In this document: positions 8,433 through 17,288 of the stretch, piece after piece
Layout of the letters: each line of letters begins with the position of its first letter
How positions within the stretch are numbered: position 1 is the stretch's first letter
Assembly: GCF_900188235.1 (NCBI RefSeq)
Contig: NZ_FZNT01000007.1
Location: 1 to 64,000, forward strand
DNA length: 64,000 bases
Source of the DNA: Lutibacter agarilyticus
GTDB taxonomy: Bacteria; Bacteroidota; Bacteroidia; Flavobacteriales; Flavobacteriaceae
Direction of reading: 5' to 3'
Translations under genes and position numbers: made by a program
Notes under the pieces: model-generated
What the model saw: only the letters and a program-made list of their open reading frames with translations
Told to the model about the DNA's origin: nothing
Database searches by the model: none

Positions 8433-8918
8433 GTTGTTTTTTACATTTTCAGCAGCCTTATAAACTTTAAGTTTTAGGCTTTCTTTAAATTCAATAATTT
8501 TAGTTAAAATTTCAGGATTGGAACAACCAATAATTTGTGCGGCTAAAATACCTGCATTTTGTGCGCCATCTAAAGCAACAGTTGCAACAGGAACACCTCC
8601 TGGCATTTGCAAAATTGATAGGACAGAATCCCAACCGTCTATAGAATTTCTAGATTTTACAGGAACTCCAATTACAGGTAGCGGACTCAATGAAGCTACC
8701 ATTCCAGGTAAGTGCGCTGCACCACCAGCACCAGCAATAATTACTGAAACGCCTCTTTTATGTGCGCTGTTAGCATAATCAAATAATTTTTCAGGAGTAC
8801 GGTGTGCTGAAACAATATCAACTTCAGTTTCAATATCAAAACCTTTTAAAATATCAATGGCTTGTTGCATAATTGGAAGATCTGAATCACTTCCCATAAT
8901 AATTCCTACTTTGTTCAT
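8427..8918 (-). CDS. purE: N5-carboxyaminoimidazole ribonucleotide mutase PurE
   Basis: A 163-residue class I PurE that converts N5-CAIR to CAIR in purine biosynthesis. It shows the N-terminal phosphate-binding GSDSDLPIM, the SAHRTPE block and the glycine-rich AGAGGAAHLPGMVAS, with GVPVKS further on, all in family order. It starts 7 bp after purK ends on the same strand, so purK-purE is an operon in the usual order. Length is typical. No unusual residues noted. Confidence 0.97.
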   Translation of the reverse strand: MNKVGIIMGSDSDLPIMQQAIDILKGFDIETEVDIVSAHRTPEKLFDYANSAHKRGVSVIIAGAGGAAHLPGMVASLSPLPVIGVPVKSRNSIDGWDSVLSILQMPGGVPVATVALDGAQNAGILAAQIIGCSNPEILTKIIEFKESLKLKVYKAAENVKNNL

Positions 8919-8925
8919 AATTTAA

Positions 8926-10071
8926 TTATTTACTAATTACTCTAATTGTGTTTTTTACTTTTTCGGCTGTTTTTCTAGCTTCAGCTAAATTATTATTTAC
9001 AATGGTTACATGACCCATTTTTCGGAAAGGGCGCGTTTCTTTTTTTCCATAAATATGAGGTGTAACACCATCCATTTTTAGAATTTCTGCCATATTTTCG
9101 TAAACTACATTGCCCGAAAATCCTTCTTCACCCACTAAATTTACCATAATACCGGCAACTTTGCTTTCGGGATTACCTAAAGGAAGATTTAAAATACTAC
9201 GTACATGTTGTTCAAACTGACTGGTGTAAGATGCTTCAATGCTATAATGGCCACTATTATGTGTTCTTGGAGCAACTTCATTTACAATAATTTCATCGTT
9301 TGCTGTTTGAAATAATTCAACAGCCAATAAACCAATATGTTCAAAAGATTCTGCAACTTTTAATGCAATTGCTCTAGCTTTTAATGCAACTTCTTCAGAA
9401 ATTCTTGCCGGACATATTACATATTCAACCTGGTTTGCTTCTGGGTGAAATTCCATTTCAACAACAGGATATGTTTTTATTTCGCCACTTTTATTACGTG
9501 CCACAATTACAGCTAATTCATTTTTAAAAGGAATCAATTCTTCAACAATACAATCTGTATCTGCTAAAAGATTAATGTCGCTTTCGCTTTTAACTATTTT
9601 TACTCCTGTTCCATCATAACCAAATTGAGCAGATTTCCACACAAAAGGAAAATTGAATTGCTCTTTTTTTAATTCGGCTAAACTTGAAAATCGTTTGTGT
9701 GGTGAAGTAGGAATGTTATTTTTAACAAAGAAATCTTTTTGTTTTCCTTTGTGTTGAATAATTTTTAAAACGCTTGGTTGCGGATAAATTTCTAAACCTT
9801 CAGCTTCTAATTTAATTAGCGCATCAATATTTACGTGTTCAATTTCAATAGTTAAAAGGTCTACTTTTTTACCAAAATTATAAACAGTATCAAAGTCCAT
9901 TAAACTACCTTGATGAAATTCATTGCATATTTGTGCGCAAGGAGCATCGGCAGCGCCATCCAAAATTACGGTATAAATATCGAATTTTTGAGTTTCAGTT
10001 AGCAACATTTTTCCTAACTGACCGCCTCCTAAAACGCCTAATCTAAAATTTGATGAGAAATAATTTTTCAC
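8926..10071 (-). CDS. purK: N5-carboxyaminoimidazole ribonucleotide synthase PurK
   Basis: A 381-residue ATP-grasp enzyme that carboxylates AIR with bicarbonate and ATP to make N5-CAIR, the substrate of the adjacent PurE. N-terminal LGVLGGGQLGKML, the ATP-grasp core (FVWKSAQFGYDGTGVKIV) and the metal/phosphate block NEVAPRTHNSGHYSIEA are all present. It is the first gene of the purKE pair. A TATTTTTG -7-like box lies at 10088-10095 on the minus strand. Confidence 0.97.
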   Translation of the reverse strand: MKNYFSSNFRLGVLGGGQLGKMLLTETQKFDIYTVILDGAADAPCAQICNEFHQGSLMDFDTVYNFGKKVDLLTIEIEHVNIDALIKLEAEGLEIYPQPSVLKIIQHKGKQKDFFVKNNIPTSPHKRFSSLAELKKEQFNFPFVWKSAQFGYDGTGVKIVKSESDINLLADTDCIVEELIPFKNELAVIVARNKSGEIKTYPVVEMEFHPEANQVEYVICPARISEEVALKARAIALKVAESFEHIGLLAVELFQTANDEIIVNEVAPRTHNSGHYSIEASYTSQFEQHVRSILNLPLGNPESKVAGIMVNLVGEEGFSGNVVYENMAEILKMDGVTPHIYGKKETRPFRKMGHVTIVNNNLAEARKTAEKVKNTIRVISK

Positions 10072-10118
10072 TTTTATTGCTTTCGCACAAAAATAGTAAT
10101 CTGTTTTTAATTAGCGAG

Positions 10119-10544
10119 TTAATAATTGGTAATATTTATTGTAGTAGCATTTAATTCAAGAACGCGGTACTCTCTTGCGTATTGCGAATTTCCTGAAGTT
10201 TGAGGGGCTCCATCAATTACACTATATTCACTATTATCACAAGCGCATTTGAATTTTAAACTACCGTCAAAAGTCATGGGAGCATTACAATCGTTATTTG
10301 GGCAGGCGCGTTCAAAAGCTTTATAAGCTGGAGTTCCGCCAGTATACTGTACCCAAATTCCTTTAACACCATCCATTCCACTTGAAGTATATACCCAGCC
10401 TGTTGGTATTTGTAAATCAATATATTCAGGTAAATTTAAATTGATGGTTACATCAACAGGTACATTTGGTAACAAATCTATGGTATCATTTTTTTCGCAT
10501 GAAAATAATGAGATCAGTGAGCAAATAAAAAATAATTTTCGCAT
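10119..10544 (-). CDS. Lipoprotein with degenerate Rieske-like domain
   Basis: The start is placed at MRKLFFICSLISLFSC because a lipoprotein signal begins there (lipobox C16); a longer frame to 10616 adds 24 residues in front of the signal and is unlikely. The 141-residue protein carries a Rieske-like core: ACPNNDC (C81, C86), CAC (C100, C102), then EYSVIDGAPQTSG. In a true Rieske centre the motifs are C-x-H and C-x2-H. Here the histidine positions are Asn83 and Asp103, so a normal [2Fe-2S] Rieske cluster is not expected. The four cysteines could form disulfides or bind metal. Cell-envelope location is likely and function unknown. Confidence 0.7.
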   Translation of the reverse strand: MRKLFFICSLISLFSCEKNDTIDLLPNVPVDVTINLNLPEYIDLQIPTGWVYTSSGMDGVKGIWVQYTGGTPAYKAFERACPNNDCNAPMTFDGSLKFKCACDNSEYSVIDGAPQTSGNSQYAREYRVLELNATTINITNY

Positions 10545-10664
10545 AAGTTTACTATCAAGTTTATGTATTAACGGGCGCAATTTACAAATATTTTGTACAT
10601 TTGTAATGAATCTCATACTGGATACCAGTTTTGAGATTTTTTGTCTTTATTAAAATGATAACTT

Positions 10665-11141
10665 ATGAGTAAAATATCTTATTATTCCGAAGAGGGAATG
10701 AAAAAACTAAAAGCTGAATTAGAGCATTTAGAAACGGTTGATCGTCCTAGAGTAAGTAATGATATTGCAGAAGCACGTGATAAAGGAGATTTAAGTGAGA
10801 ATGCAGAATATCATGCCGCAAAGGAAGAGCAATCATTATTAGAATTAAAAATAGCAAAATTAAAAGAGGTTGTTTCTAACGCCAGAATTATTGATGAATC
10901 TTTATTAGATAATTCAAAAATTTTAATTCATTCCATAGTGAAAATTAAAAATACGGTTAACAATATGGAATTTACCTATACATTGGTGGCTGATTCTGAA
11001 ACCAATATAAAAGAAGGTAAACTTTCTGTAAATTCTCCTATAGGAAAAGGATTGTTAGGAAAGTCTCTTGGTGATGTTGTTGAAATTCAAGTGCCAAGTG
11101 GTATTATGAAGTTTGAAGTTTTAGAGATTTCGAGAAGTTAA
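10665..11141 (+). CDS. greA: Transcription elongation factor GreA
   Basis: A 158-residue GreA, rescuing backtracked RNA polymerase by stimulating transcript cleavage. The N-terminal coiled coil carries the acidic tip (ARDKGDLSENAEYHAAKEEQ), and the C-terminal FKBP-like domain includes SPIGKGLLGKSLGDVVEIQVPSG. Length and residues are typical. A -7-like box TACATTTG lies at 10596-10603, about 60 bp upstream, without a clear TTG partner. An intrinsic terminator follows at 11164-11199. Confidence 0.97.
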   Translation: MSKISYYSEEGMKKLKAELEHLETVDRPRVSNDIAEARDKGDLSENAEYHAAKEEQSLLELKIAKLKEVVSNARIIDESLLDNSKILIHSIVKIKNTVNNMEFTYTLVADSETNIKEGKLSVNSPIGKGLLGKSLGDVVEIQVPSGIMKFEVLEISRS

Positions 11142-11163
11142 AAATTAACTATAAAATTTAGAG

Positions 11164-11199
11164 AACCCTTTTCAGTTTTTTAATTGAAAAGGGTTTCTT
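11164..11199 (+). terminator. Intrinsic terminator after greA
   Basis: AACCCTTTTC (11164-11173) pairs with GAAAAGGGTT (11186-11195) and is followed by a short T-rich tract. It lies between greA and the HIT gene. Confidence 0.8.
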
Positions 11200-11220
11200 A
11201 TTTTTGAAATAAAAAATAAT

Positions 11221-11610
11221 ATGAGTTCAATATTTACGAAAATAATTAGTGGAGAAATTCCATCGTACAAAGTAGCTGAAAACGAAGATTTTTATGCTTT
11301 TTTAGATATCAACCCTAATGCAAAAGGGCATACATTGGTAGTTCCTAAAAAAGAAGTAAATAAATTGTTTGATTTAGACGAAGCAATGTACAATAGCTTA
11401 ATGAGTTTTTCAAGAGAAATTGCATTGGCTATGGAAAAAGCAATTCCTTGTGAACGCATTGGAATGTCGGTTATTGGCTTAGAAGTGCCACATGTACATG
11501 TGCATTTAATTCCGTTGCAAAAAATGGAAGACATTCAATTTATAAAAAAAGTAACATTGCAGCCAGAAGAATTTGAAGCAGTTTCAAAAGCAATTTCAGC
11601 TAATTTATAG
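11221..11610 (+). CDS. HIT family nucleotide-binding protein
   Basis: A 129-residue histidine-triad protein. The catalytic HxHxHxx motif appears as HVHVHLIPL near residue 90, preceded by GHTLVVPKKE, as in HinT/Fhit-type nucleotide hydrolases acting on AMP-linked substrates. Length is normal. Its stop is 2 bp from the converging end of the sensor kinase gene, leaving no room for a separate terminator. In this phylum it commonly follows greA, as here. Confidence 0.95.
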   Translation: MSSIFTKIISGEIPSYKVAENEDFYAFLDINPNAKGHTLVVPKKEVNKLFDLDEAMYNSLMSFSREIALAMEKAIPCERIGMSVIGLEVPHVHVHLIPLQKMEDIQFIKKVTLQPEEFEAVSKAISANL

Positions 11611-11612
11611 GT

Positions 11613-12761
11613 TTATTTTTTTAGAGAAATAGTAAAAGTAGTTCCTATTTCTATTTCAGATTTTGAAACGAAAATTTTTCCATTGTGATAATCTTCAATA
11701 ATACGTTTGGCCAGTGATAAGCCCAAGCCCCAACCACGTTTTTTTGTTGTGTGTCCTGGTGAAAATATTTTTTGATGCAGGTTTTTAGGAATCCCTTTAC
11801 CTGTGTCTGAAATGTTTATTTTAACATGGTTGGTAGTTTCAGAAATGGTTAGTTCAATGTTACCTTTTCCTTCCATTGCATCAATAGCATTTTTTACTAA
11901 ATTTTCAATAACCCAACTAAACAGTTGTAAGTTAATATTACAATAAATAAGAGTGTTAGAAGTGTTGAAGTTAAAGAATACTTGTTTAGAACTTCTAGAT
12001 TTTAAATAATTGAAAGCTATTTCTGTAGCTTCAACAATATTTTCTTGTTTTAAAACCGGAACCGAACCAATTTTTGAAAATCGTTCAGCAATAATATTTA
12101 GACGCTCAACATCTTTTTCAATTTCTTCAACGGTTGTTTTGTCGATGTTTTCTAAGCGTAAAATTTCAACCCAACCTAATAATGAAGATAAAGGTGTGCC
12201 TATTTGATGGGCCGTTTCTTTAGCCATTCCTGTCCATAATTTATTTTGATCGGCTATTTTATTGGATTTGAAAAACAGGTAAATAACACTCGCAAATAGC
12301 ACCAATATTAAAACCAACGCAATAGGGTAATACTTTAATTTCGTTAATAAATCAGAATCTCTGTAATGAATAAATTGATTGATGTTTGCATTTTTGTAAC
12401 TGATAGTAATTGGCGAATTCTGACTTTTCATAATCGCCAATTGCTCCTTTAAATACGTTGTTTTTTTAACCTTTAAAGAGTCTAAGTTAGACCAATCGGT
12501 AATACTGTCTTTTTCATTGGTAACAATCATAGGTATGTTATGATTGTTACCAATAATTTTATATTCTAAGGAAATGTCAGCATTTAAGTCCGCACTGCTT
12601 AATCTTTCATAGGCCTTGGCTAAAACTTCCATTTTGGCACGTTCTTCCGTTTTAAATTTCATAAAGAAATCGTACGTATTCCACAAAATAAGCGCTACTA
12701 TAATAAAAGAAGCGACCAATACCAACCAACGAATTATTTGTGTGTTTTTGTATGAAGCCAT
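11613..12761 (-). CDS. Sensor histidine kinase (orphan)
   Basis: A 382-residue membrane kinase. TM1 lies at about residues 10-32, an extracytoplasmic sensor region of ~110 residues follows, then TM2 (YYPIALVLILVLFASVIYLFF, split here as one helix near 143-163). The phosphoacceptor His sits in ETAHQIGTPLSSLLGW, near residue 186. The ATPase domain has NLVKNAIDAMEG (N box), DTGKGIPK (G1) and WGLGLSLAKRI (G2). No HAMP or PAS domain is evident, and no response regulator gene adjoins it. The signal is unknown. A TATATTTG -7-like box lies at 12766-12773 (minus strand). Confidence 0.92.
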   Translation of the reverse strand: MASYKNTQIIRWLVLVASFIIVALILWNTYDFFMKFKTEERAKMEVLAKAYERLSSADLNADISLEYKIIGNNHNIPMIVTNEKDSITDWSNLDSLKVKKTTYLKEQLAIMKSQNSPITISYKNANINQFIHYRDSDLLTKLKYYPIALVLILVLFASVIYLFFKSNKIADQNKLWTGMAKETAHQIGTPLSSLLGWVEILRLENIDKTTVEEIEKDVERLNIIAERFSKIGSVPVLKQENIVEATEIAFNYLKSRSSKQVFFNFNTSNTLIYCNINLQLFSWVIENLVKNAIDAMEGKGNIELTISETTNHVKINISDTGKGIPKNLHQKIFSPGHTTKKRGWGLGLSLAKRIIEDYHNGKIFVSKSEIEIGTTFTISLKK

Positions 12762-12888
12762 GATTCAAATATAAAATATATGTTGTTATAACTAATAAAT
12801 TAAATTGATATTATTTTTTAGTACAATTATTTGTGATTGATTATTGGCTTTGATGTTGATAAGTTTACAAAATAACCTACAGAATATT

Positions 12889-12920
12889 TTGGAATTGATG
12901 CCTTAAAAAAATTACATTTG
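12889..12920 (+). promoter_or_regulatory. Bacteroidota-type promoter of the DUF3127 gene
   Basis: TTG (12889-12891) is separated by 21 bp from TACATTTG (12913-12920), matching the TTG-N19-21-TAnnTTTG consensus. The leader to the ATG at 12993 would be about 65 nt. The rest of the 231-bp gap shows nothing further. Confidence 0.7.
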
Positions 12921-12992
12921 CGAAAGCATATTTTTAAAATAAAGAAATAATAAGCACTATAAAAAGTGTTTTTTAATGAAATAAAGTGAAAC

Positions 12993-13364
12993 ATGGAAGT
13001 TACAGGGAAAATTAAAAAAATTGACGAAACTAAAACTTTTGGAGCAAGCGGTTTTAGAAAAAGAGAAATGGTAGTTACAACAAATGAGCAATATCCTCAA
13101 ATGTTAATGATTGAATTTGTTCAAGACAAATGCGATTTATTAAACAGCTATCAAGTTGGACAAGATGTGAAAGTTTCTATCAATTTAAGAGGTAGAGAAT
13201 GGATAAACCCACAAGGTGAAGCTGTGTATTTTAACTCTATACAAGGATGGAGAATTGAAGCAGCAGCAGCTGAAGGAGCAGGAGCACCAACAGCACCTCC
13301 AGTTGATAGTTTTGAAAAAACTGCTGATGTTAGTGATAGTGAACCAGACGACTTACCATTTTAA
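12993..13364 (+). CDS. DUF3127 protein with SSB-like C-terminal tip
   Basis: A 123-residue soluble protein. The first ~85 residues (MEVTGKIKKIDETKTFGASGF ..., GQDVKVSINLRGREW, YFNSIQGWRIE) match the DUF3127 family and look like an OB-fold of beta strands. A low-complexity Ala/Pro linker follows, and the chain ends in the acidic tip DSEPDDLPF. This resembles the C-terminal tip of single-stranded DNA-binding proteins (consensus DDDIPF), which recruits repair and replication partners. Fold plus tail suggest a nucleic-acid-binding role, an inference only. It has its own promoter and terminator. Confidence 0.85.
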   Translation: MEVTGKIKKIDETKTFGASGFRKREMVVTTNEQYPQMLMIEFVQDKCDLLNSYQVGQDVKVSINLRGREWINPQGEAVYFNSIQGWRIEAAAAEGAGAPTAPPVDSFEKTADVSDSEPDDLPF

Positions 13365-13382
13365 GTAAGTTTTATAATATAT

Positions 13383-13417
13383 AAAAAAGAGAAAAGCGAA
13401 AGTTTTTCTCTTTTTTT
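13383..13417 (+). terminator. Intrinsic terminator after the DUF3127 gene
   Basis: An A-rich arm ending GAGAAAA (13383-13395) pairs with TTTTTCTC (13403-13410), followed by seven Ts. The loop is GCGAAAG. Confidence 0.85.
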
Positions 13418-13447
13418 GTTTAGTTATATTTGTAGAAATTAGCAGTT

Positions 13448-14083
13448 ATGTTTTTACTTTCAAAAGAACTTTTTTTTCCGCCAGTAACGTATGCCAATGA
13501 AGATGGTTTGTTGGCTGTTGGAGGAGATTTATCGGTTGAAAGATTAGAGTTGGCTTACAAAAATGGAATTTTTCCTTGGTTTAATGAAGGTGAACCAATT
13601 ATTTGGTATAGTCCCAATCCTAGAATGGTGTTGTTTCCAAAAGACTTGAAAATTTCAAAAAGTATGAAGCAAGTCATAAGAAAAGGTGCATTTAAAGTAA
13701 CATTCAATCAAAATTTTTCAGAAGTTATTGCGAATTGTAAAAATGTATACAGGCCAGATCAAGGAGGAACTTGGATTACCAATGAAATGCAGCAAGCTTA
13801 TATTGAATTGCATAATAAAGGAATAGCAAAATCCGTAGAGGTTTGGTTGAACAATGAATTGGTAGGTGGTTTATATGGAATAGATTTAGGAACTGTTTTT
13901 TGTGGTGAAAGTATGTTTAGCACAGTAAGTAACGCTTCAAAATTGGCGTTTATTTATTTGGTTCAAAAATTAGAAAAAGAAAATTATAAACTAATAGATT
14001 GCCAGGTGTATAACAATCATTTAGCCAGTTTAGGGGCTGATGAGATTTCAAGAGATGCGTTTTTGAAATATTTAGAAAATTAA
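13448..14083 (+). CDS. aat: Leucyl/phenylalanyl-tRNA-protein transferase
   Basis: A 211-residue enzyme that transfers Leu or Phe to N-terminal Lys/Arg of proteins to mark them for Clp degradation (N-degron pathway). Family blocks are intact: [69 protein letters not shown] and [15 protein letters not shown] (each cited here only as short matches). A TATATTTG box at 13425-13432 sits 16 bp before the ATG, implying a very short leader. Confidence 0.96.
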   Translation: MFLLSKELFFPPVTYANEDGLLAVGGDLSVERLELAYKNGIFPWFNEGEPIIWYSPNPRMVLFPKDLKISKSMKQVIRKGAFKVTFNQNFSEVIANCKNVYRPDQGGTWITNEMQQAYIELHNKGIAKSVEVWLNNELVGGLYGIDLGTVFCGESMFSTVSNASKLAFIYLVQKLEKENYKLIDCQVYNNHLASLGADEISRDAFLKYLEN

Positions 14084-14091
14084 TTATATGA

Positions 14092-14114
14092 GAAGTTCAG
14101 TATATTTGAACTTC
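14092..14114. other. Short palindrome between aat and the MazG-like gene
   Basis: GAAGTTCA (14092-14099) and TGAACTTC (14107-14114) pair perfectly around a 7-nt spacer. It overlaps a -7-like box TATATTTG (14101-14108). No T-run follows, so it may be an operator and not a terminator. Confidence 0.4.
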
Positions 14115-14130
14115 AATAAAAAGGAATACA

Positions 14131-14457
14131 ATGGATTTAAAAGATGGACAATTAGTAGTTGATAATTGGATTAAGGAACACGGCGTTCGTTATTTTAATG
14201 AACTAACAAATATGGCGCAATTAACGGAGGAAGTTGGTGAAGTTGCACGTATTATAGCACGTAGATATGGTGAGCAAAGTGAAAAAGAAAGCGATAAAAA
14301 TAAAGATTTAGGCGAAGAATTAGCCGATGTTGTTTTTGTTGTGTTGTGTTTAGCCAATCAAACGGGCATTGATTTACAAGCTGCTTTTGATAAAAAAATG
14401 GATGTAAAAACAAAACGTGATCACGATCGCCATCATAACAATCAAAAATTAAAATAA
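14131..14457 (+). CDS. MazG-like nucleotide pyrophosphohydrolase
   Basis: A 108-residue protein of the all-alpha NTP pyrophosphatase fold. Metal-binding acidic residues appear as QLTEEVGEVARII (EExxE type) and LGEELADVVFVVLCLA. Such enzymes cleave (d)NTPs to NMP and pyrophosphate, often as housecleaning. It is shorter than full-length MazG, matching single-domain relatives. The stop is immediately followed by the next ATG, so the two genes are translationally linked. Confidence 0.88.
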   Translation: MDLKDGQLVVDNWIKEHGVRYFNELTNMAQLTEEVGEVARIIARRYGEQSEKESDKNKDLGEELADVVFVVLCLANQTGIDLQAAFDKKMDVKTKRDHDRHHNNQKLK

Positions 14458-14697
14458 ATGAATCAATACAAAAGTCAGTCGTTTATAAAGTTAACCATCC
14501 GATTTGGATTGCTATTTTTAATTACCGTTTCAATTATAAAAATATTCATGGCTATTTTTAACACAGGAAGTTTTGATGGAATGATAGCGCTTTATTTTGG
14601 TAAAGATACTTTCTTGCAATTCTTTGAAATTCAGTTAGGTATGTCTTTGTTGTACGGTTTGTTTATGGCAGGCTATTATAAGTTTATTAAAAAATAA
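14458..14697 (+). CDS. Small two-helix membrane protein, unknown
   Basis: A 79-residue protein whose ATG directly abuts the stop of the MazG-like gene. Two hydrophobic helices are visible: about residues 10-32 (IRFGLLFLITVSIIKIFMAI) and about 53-75 (IQLGMSLLYGLFMAGYY), with Lys-rich ends. It is predicted to be an inner-membrane protein. I do not recognise a family. Cotranscription with the MazG-like gene is likely. Confidence 0.7.
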   Translation: MNQYKSQSFIKLTIRFGLLFLITVSIIKIFMAIFNTGSFDGMIALYFGKDTFLQFFEIQLGMSLLYGLFMAGYYKFIKK

Positions 14698-14786
14698 GTT
14701 TTAAATTTAAACCTATCAGGGATACAGAATCTATTAGATTAGCAACTTTTCTCTTGTATTAAAATGCCTAATATTGCTCACTAAAT

Positions 14787-14816
14787 TTGGATACTATTTT
14801 TTGAGCATTAACTTTG
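14787..14816 (+). promoter_or_regulatory. Bacteroidota-type promoter of aroA
   Basis: TTG (14787-14789), a 19-bp spacer, and TAACTTTG (14809-14816) fit the consensus. The leader to the aroA ATG at 14866 is about 43 nt. Confidence 0.75.
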
Positions 14817-14865
14817 TGGCCTGAAAATAAAATATTTTTTAATTAAGTTGCTAAAGCGCTATTGT

Positions 14866-16080
14866 ATGGAATTATTAAAGATTGATAAAATAACTAAAAC
14901 TGTAAGTGGAACTATTGAAATTACAGGCTCAAAAAGTGAAACAAACAGATTGTTGGTTTTACAACAATTTTATCCAAATTTAAAAATTGAAAACACCTCA
15001 AATTCTGATGATGCTATTTTAATGCAAAAAGCATTGGTAAATACTACTTCTGAAGTAAATATTGGTCATGCAGGTACGGCTATGCGTTTTTTAACAAGTT
15101 ATTTTTCAGTAAAAGAAAATTCTGAAGTTATTTTAACGGGATCGCATAGAATGAAAAATAGACCTGTTAAAATTTTGGTTGATGCCTTAACCTCATTAGG
15201 TGCAGATATTCAATATGTTGAAAAAGAAGGTTATCCTCCGTTAAAAATTAAAGGAAAAAAATTAACGAAAGGTGTTGTTGAAATTGAAGGGAATGTAAGT
15301 TCTCAATATATTTCTTCATTATTGTTAGTTGCACCAACGTTACAAAACGGACTAAAATTAAAGTTTAAAGGTGAAATTACTTCGGTTCCTTATATAAAAA
15401 TGACATTGGCTTTGTTAGCTGAATTAGGAGTTGAACTTTCTTGGGATGATGATACTATTTTAATTCAACCAAAACCAACAATTGAAGATAAAACTGTAGT
15501 AGTAGAATCAGATTGGAGTTCGGCATCGTATTATTACAGTTTGGTTGCATTAAGTCCTAATTCTGAAGTAAAACTTTCTTCCTATAAGCAACATAGTTTG
15601 CAAGGTGATTCGGTTTTAGCAAATATTTATAAAAATTTAGGTGTTGAAACTACTTTTGAAAACAATTCAATAATATTAAAAAATACAGGACATTTAAATC
15701 CTTCAAAATTGATGGATTTAAACTTAATAGGTGCTCCAGATATTGCACAAACAATTGTTGTAACCTGTTTTGGATTGGGTATGGAATGTTATTTAACCGG
15801 GCTTCATACTTTAAAAATTAAAGAAACTGATAGATTGGTTGCTTTAAAAACTGAAATTGAAAAATTAGGTGGCAAAGTTGAAATTACCAACGAAACGTTA
15901 CAATTAGCTTCTTCAAAAATAATAAACGAAAATATTAGTATTGCAACCTATGATGATCATAGAATGGCAATGGCATTTGCGCCTTTGGCAACAAGGGTTT
16001 CAATTGCAATTGAAGAGGCAAATGTAGTGTCAAAATCGTACCCAACTTTTTGGGAAGACTTTAAAAAAGTAACATCGTAA
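14866..16080 (+). CDS. aroA: 3-phosphoshikimate 1-carboxyvinyltransferase (EPSP synthase)
   Basis: A 404-residue enzyme joining shikimate-3-phosphate and phosphoenolpyruvate in the chorismate pathway. Visible blocks: ITGSKSETNRLL (substrate Lys/Ser), GHAGTAMRFLTSYF, HRMKNRPVKILVDAL, KETDRLVALKTEIEKLGG and YDDHRMAMAFAPLA. I start at the ATG of MELLKIDK (14866); an in-frame TTG at 14848 would add six residues but lies close to the promoter at 14787-14816. It is somewhat shorter than the E. coli enzyme (427), as usual in this phylum. Confidence 0.95.
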   Translation: MELLKIDKITKTVSGTIEITGSKSETNRLLVLQQFYPNLKIENTSNSDDAILMQKALVNTTSEVNIGHAGTAMRFLTSYFSVKENSEVILTGSHRMKNRPVKILVDALTSLGADIQYVEKEGYPPLKIKGKKLTKGVVEIEGNVSSQYISSLLLVAPTLQNGLKLKFKGEITSVPYIKMTLALLAELGVELSWDDDTILIQPKPTIEDKTVVVESDWSSASYYYSLVALSPNSEVKLSSYKQHSLQGDSVLANIYKNLGVETTFENNSIILKNTGHLNPSKLMDLNLIGAPDIAQTIVVTCFGLGMECYLTGLHTLKIKETDRLVALKTEIEKLGGKVEITNETLQLASSKIINENISIATYDDHRMAMAFAPLATRVSIAIEEANVVSKSYPTFWEDFKKVTS

Positions 16081-16113
16081 AAGACTCTTTAACAAACTTT
16101 TATTGCAAATCAC

Positions 16114-16145
16114 TTGACAACGCCTATGCCGATGTTGTATATTTG
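16114..16145 (+). promoter_or_regulatory. Bacteroidota-type promoter of queA
   Basis: TTG (16114-16116), 21 bp, then TATATTTG (16138-16145). The queA ATG lies at 16169, giving a short leader. Confidence 0.75.
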
Positions 16146-16168
16146 CGCTCATTCTATAAAAAAAATAC

Positions 16169-17218
16169 ATGAAATTATCACATTTTAAATTTGAATTACC
16201 TGAAGATTTATTAGCAGAATATCCTGCGGAACACAGAGATGAATCTAGACTAATGGTGTTAAATCGAAAAGAGAAAACTATTGAACATAAGCAGTTTAAA
16301 GATTTAATCAATTATTTTGATGAAGGTGATTTAATGGTGTTGAATAACACAAAAGTTTTTCCTGCACGTATGTATGGTGAGAAAGAAAAAACGGGAGCAA
16401 GAATTGAAGTTTTTTTATTGAGAGAATTAAATGCCGAAAGCAGGTTATGGGATGTTTTGGTAGATCCTGCAAGAAAAATTAGAATTGGAAATAAATTATT
16501 TTTTGGTGATGACGAAAGTTTAGTTGCTGAAGTTATTGATAATACTACTTCAAGAGGAAGAACGTTGCGTTTTTTATATGATGGTTCTTATGAAGAATTC
16601 AGAAAAAAATTAGAAGAGTTAGGAGAAACTCCACTTCCAAAATACATTAAAAGAGAAGTTGAAGCTTCAGATGAGGAGCGTTATCAAACAATTTACGCTA
16701 AAGAAGAAGGCGCTGTAGCTGCACCAACTGCAGGTTTACACTTTTCTAAACATTTAATGAAACGTTTAGAAATTAAAGGTGTTGATTTTGCAGAGGTTAC
16801 TTTACACGTTGGTTTAGGAACTTTTAGTGCTGTTGAAGTTGAAGATTTATCAAAGCATAAAATGGATTCTGAACAGTGTGTCGTTTCTCAAGAAACAGCC
16901 GATGTAGTAAACAACGCAATTGATGCAAAAAAACGTGTGTGTGCTGTAGGTACTACTGTTATGCGTGCTGTTGAAAGTTCAGTTTCATCAAATCATCGTT
17001 TAAATTCTTACGATGCTTGGACAAATAAATTTATTTTTCCTCCGTATGATTTTAGCATTGCAAACTGTATGATTACTAATTTTCACACACCAAAATCTAC
17101 TTTAATGATGATGGTTGCTGCTTTTGCTGGTTACGATTTTTTAATGGAAGCCTATGACGAAGCTGTAAAAGAAGGATACAAATTTTACTCGTATGGAGAT
17201 GCGATGTTAATTATATAA
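16169..17218 (+). CDS. queA: S-adenosylmethionine:tRNA ribosyltransferase-isomerase QueA
   Basis: A 349-residue enzyme that adds the ribosyl part of SAM to preQ1 in tRNA to make epoxyqueuosine. Typical blocks are [53 protein letters not shown] and [18 protein letters not shown]. Length matches the family. It is monocistronic, between its own promoter and the terminator at 17246-17272. A queuosine-precursor-type transporter lies at 22850-23542, consistent with an active queuosine pathway. Confidence 0.97.
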   Translation: MKLSHFKFELPEDLLAEYPAEHRDESRLMVLNRKEKTIEHKQFKDLINYFDEGDLMVLNNTKVFPARMYGEKEKTGARIEVFLLRELNAESRLWDVLVDPARKIRIGNKLFFGDDESLVAEVIDNTTSRGRTLRFLYDGSYEEFRKKLEELGETPLPKYIKREVEASDEERYQTIYAKEEGAVAAPTAGLHFSKHLMKRLEIKGVDFAEVTLHVGLGTFSAVEVEDLSKHKMDSEQCVVSQETADVVNNAIDAKKRVCAVGTTVMRAVESSVSSNHRLNSYDAWTNKFIFPPYDFSIANCMITNFHTPKSTLMMMVAAFAGYDFLMEAYDEAVKEGYKFYSYGDAMLII

Positions 17219-17245
17219 ACTATACTATTTTTTTTGAATATACCT

Positions 17246-17272
17246 GATTCCCGCTCATGCGGGAATCTTTTT
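17246..17272 (+). terminator. Intrinsic terminator after queA
   Basis: GATTCCCGC (17246-17254) pairs with GCGGGAATC (17259-17267) around TCAT and is followed by five Ts. Confidence 0.9.
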
Positions 17273-17288
17273 ATAAACTTGTGAGATA

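Noticed and set aside
10544-10616. Upstream start for the Rieske-like lipoprotein
   Set aside because: It would put 24 residues before the lipoprotein signal peptide and block export.
11613-12761. The orphan sensor kinase as partner of the nitrate-region response regulator
   Set aside because: It is more than 40 kb away with no shared operator, so there is no evidence for pairing.
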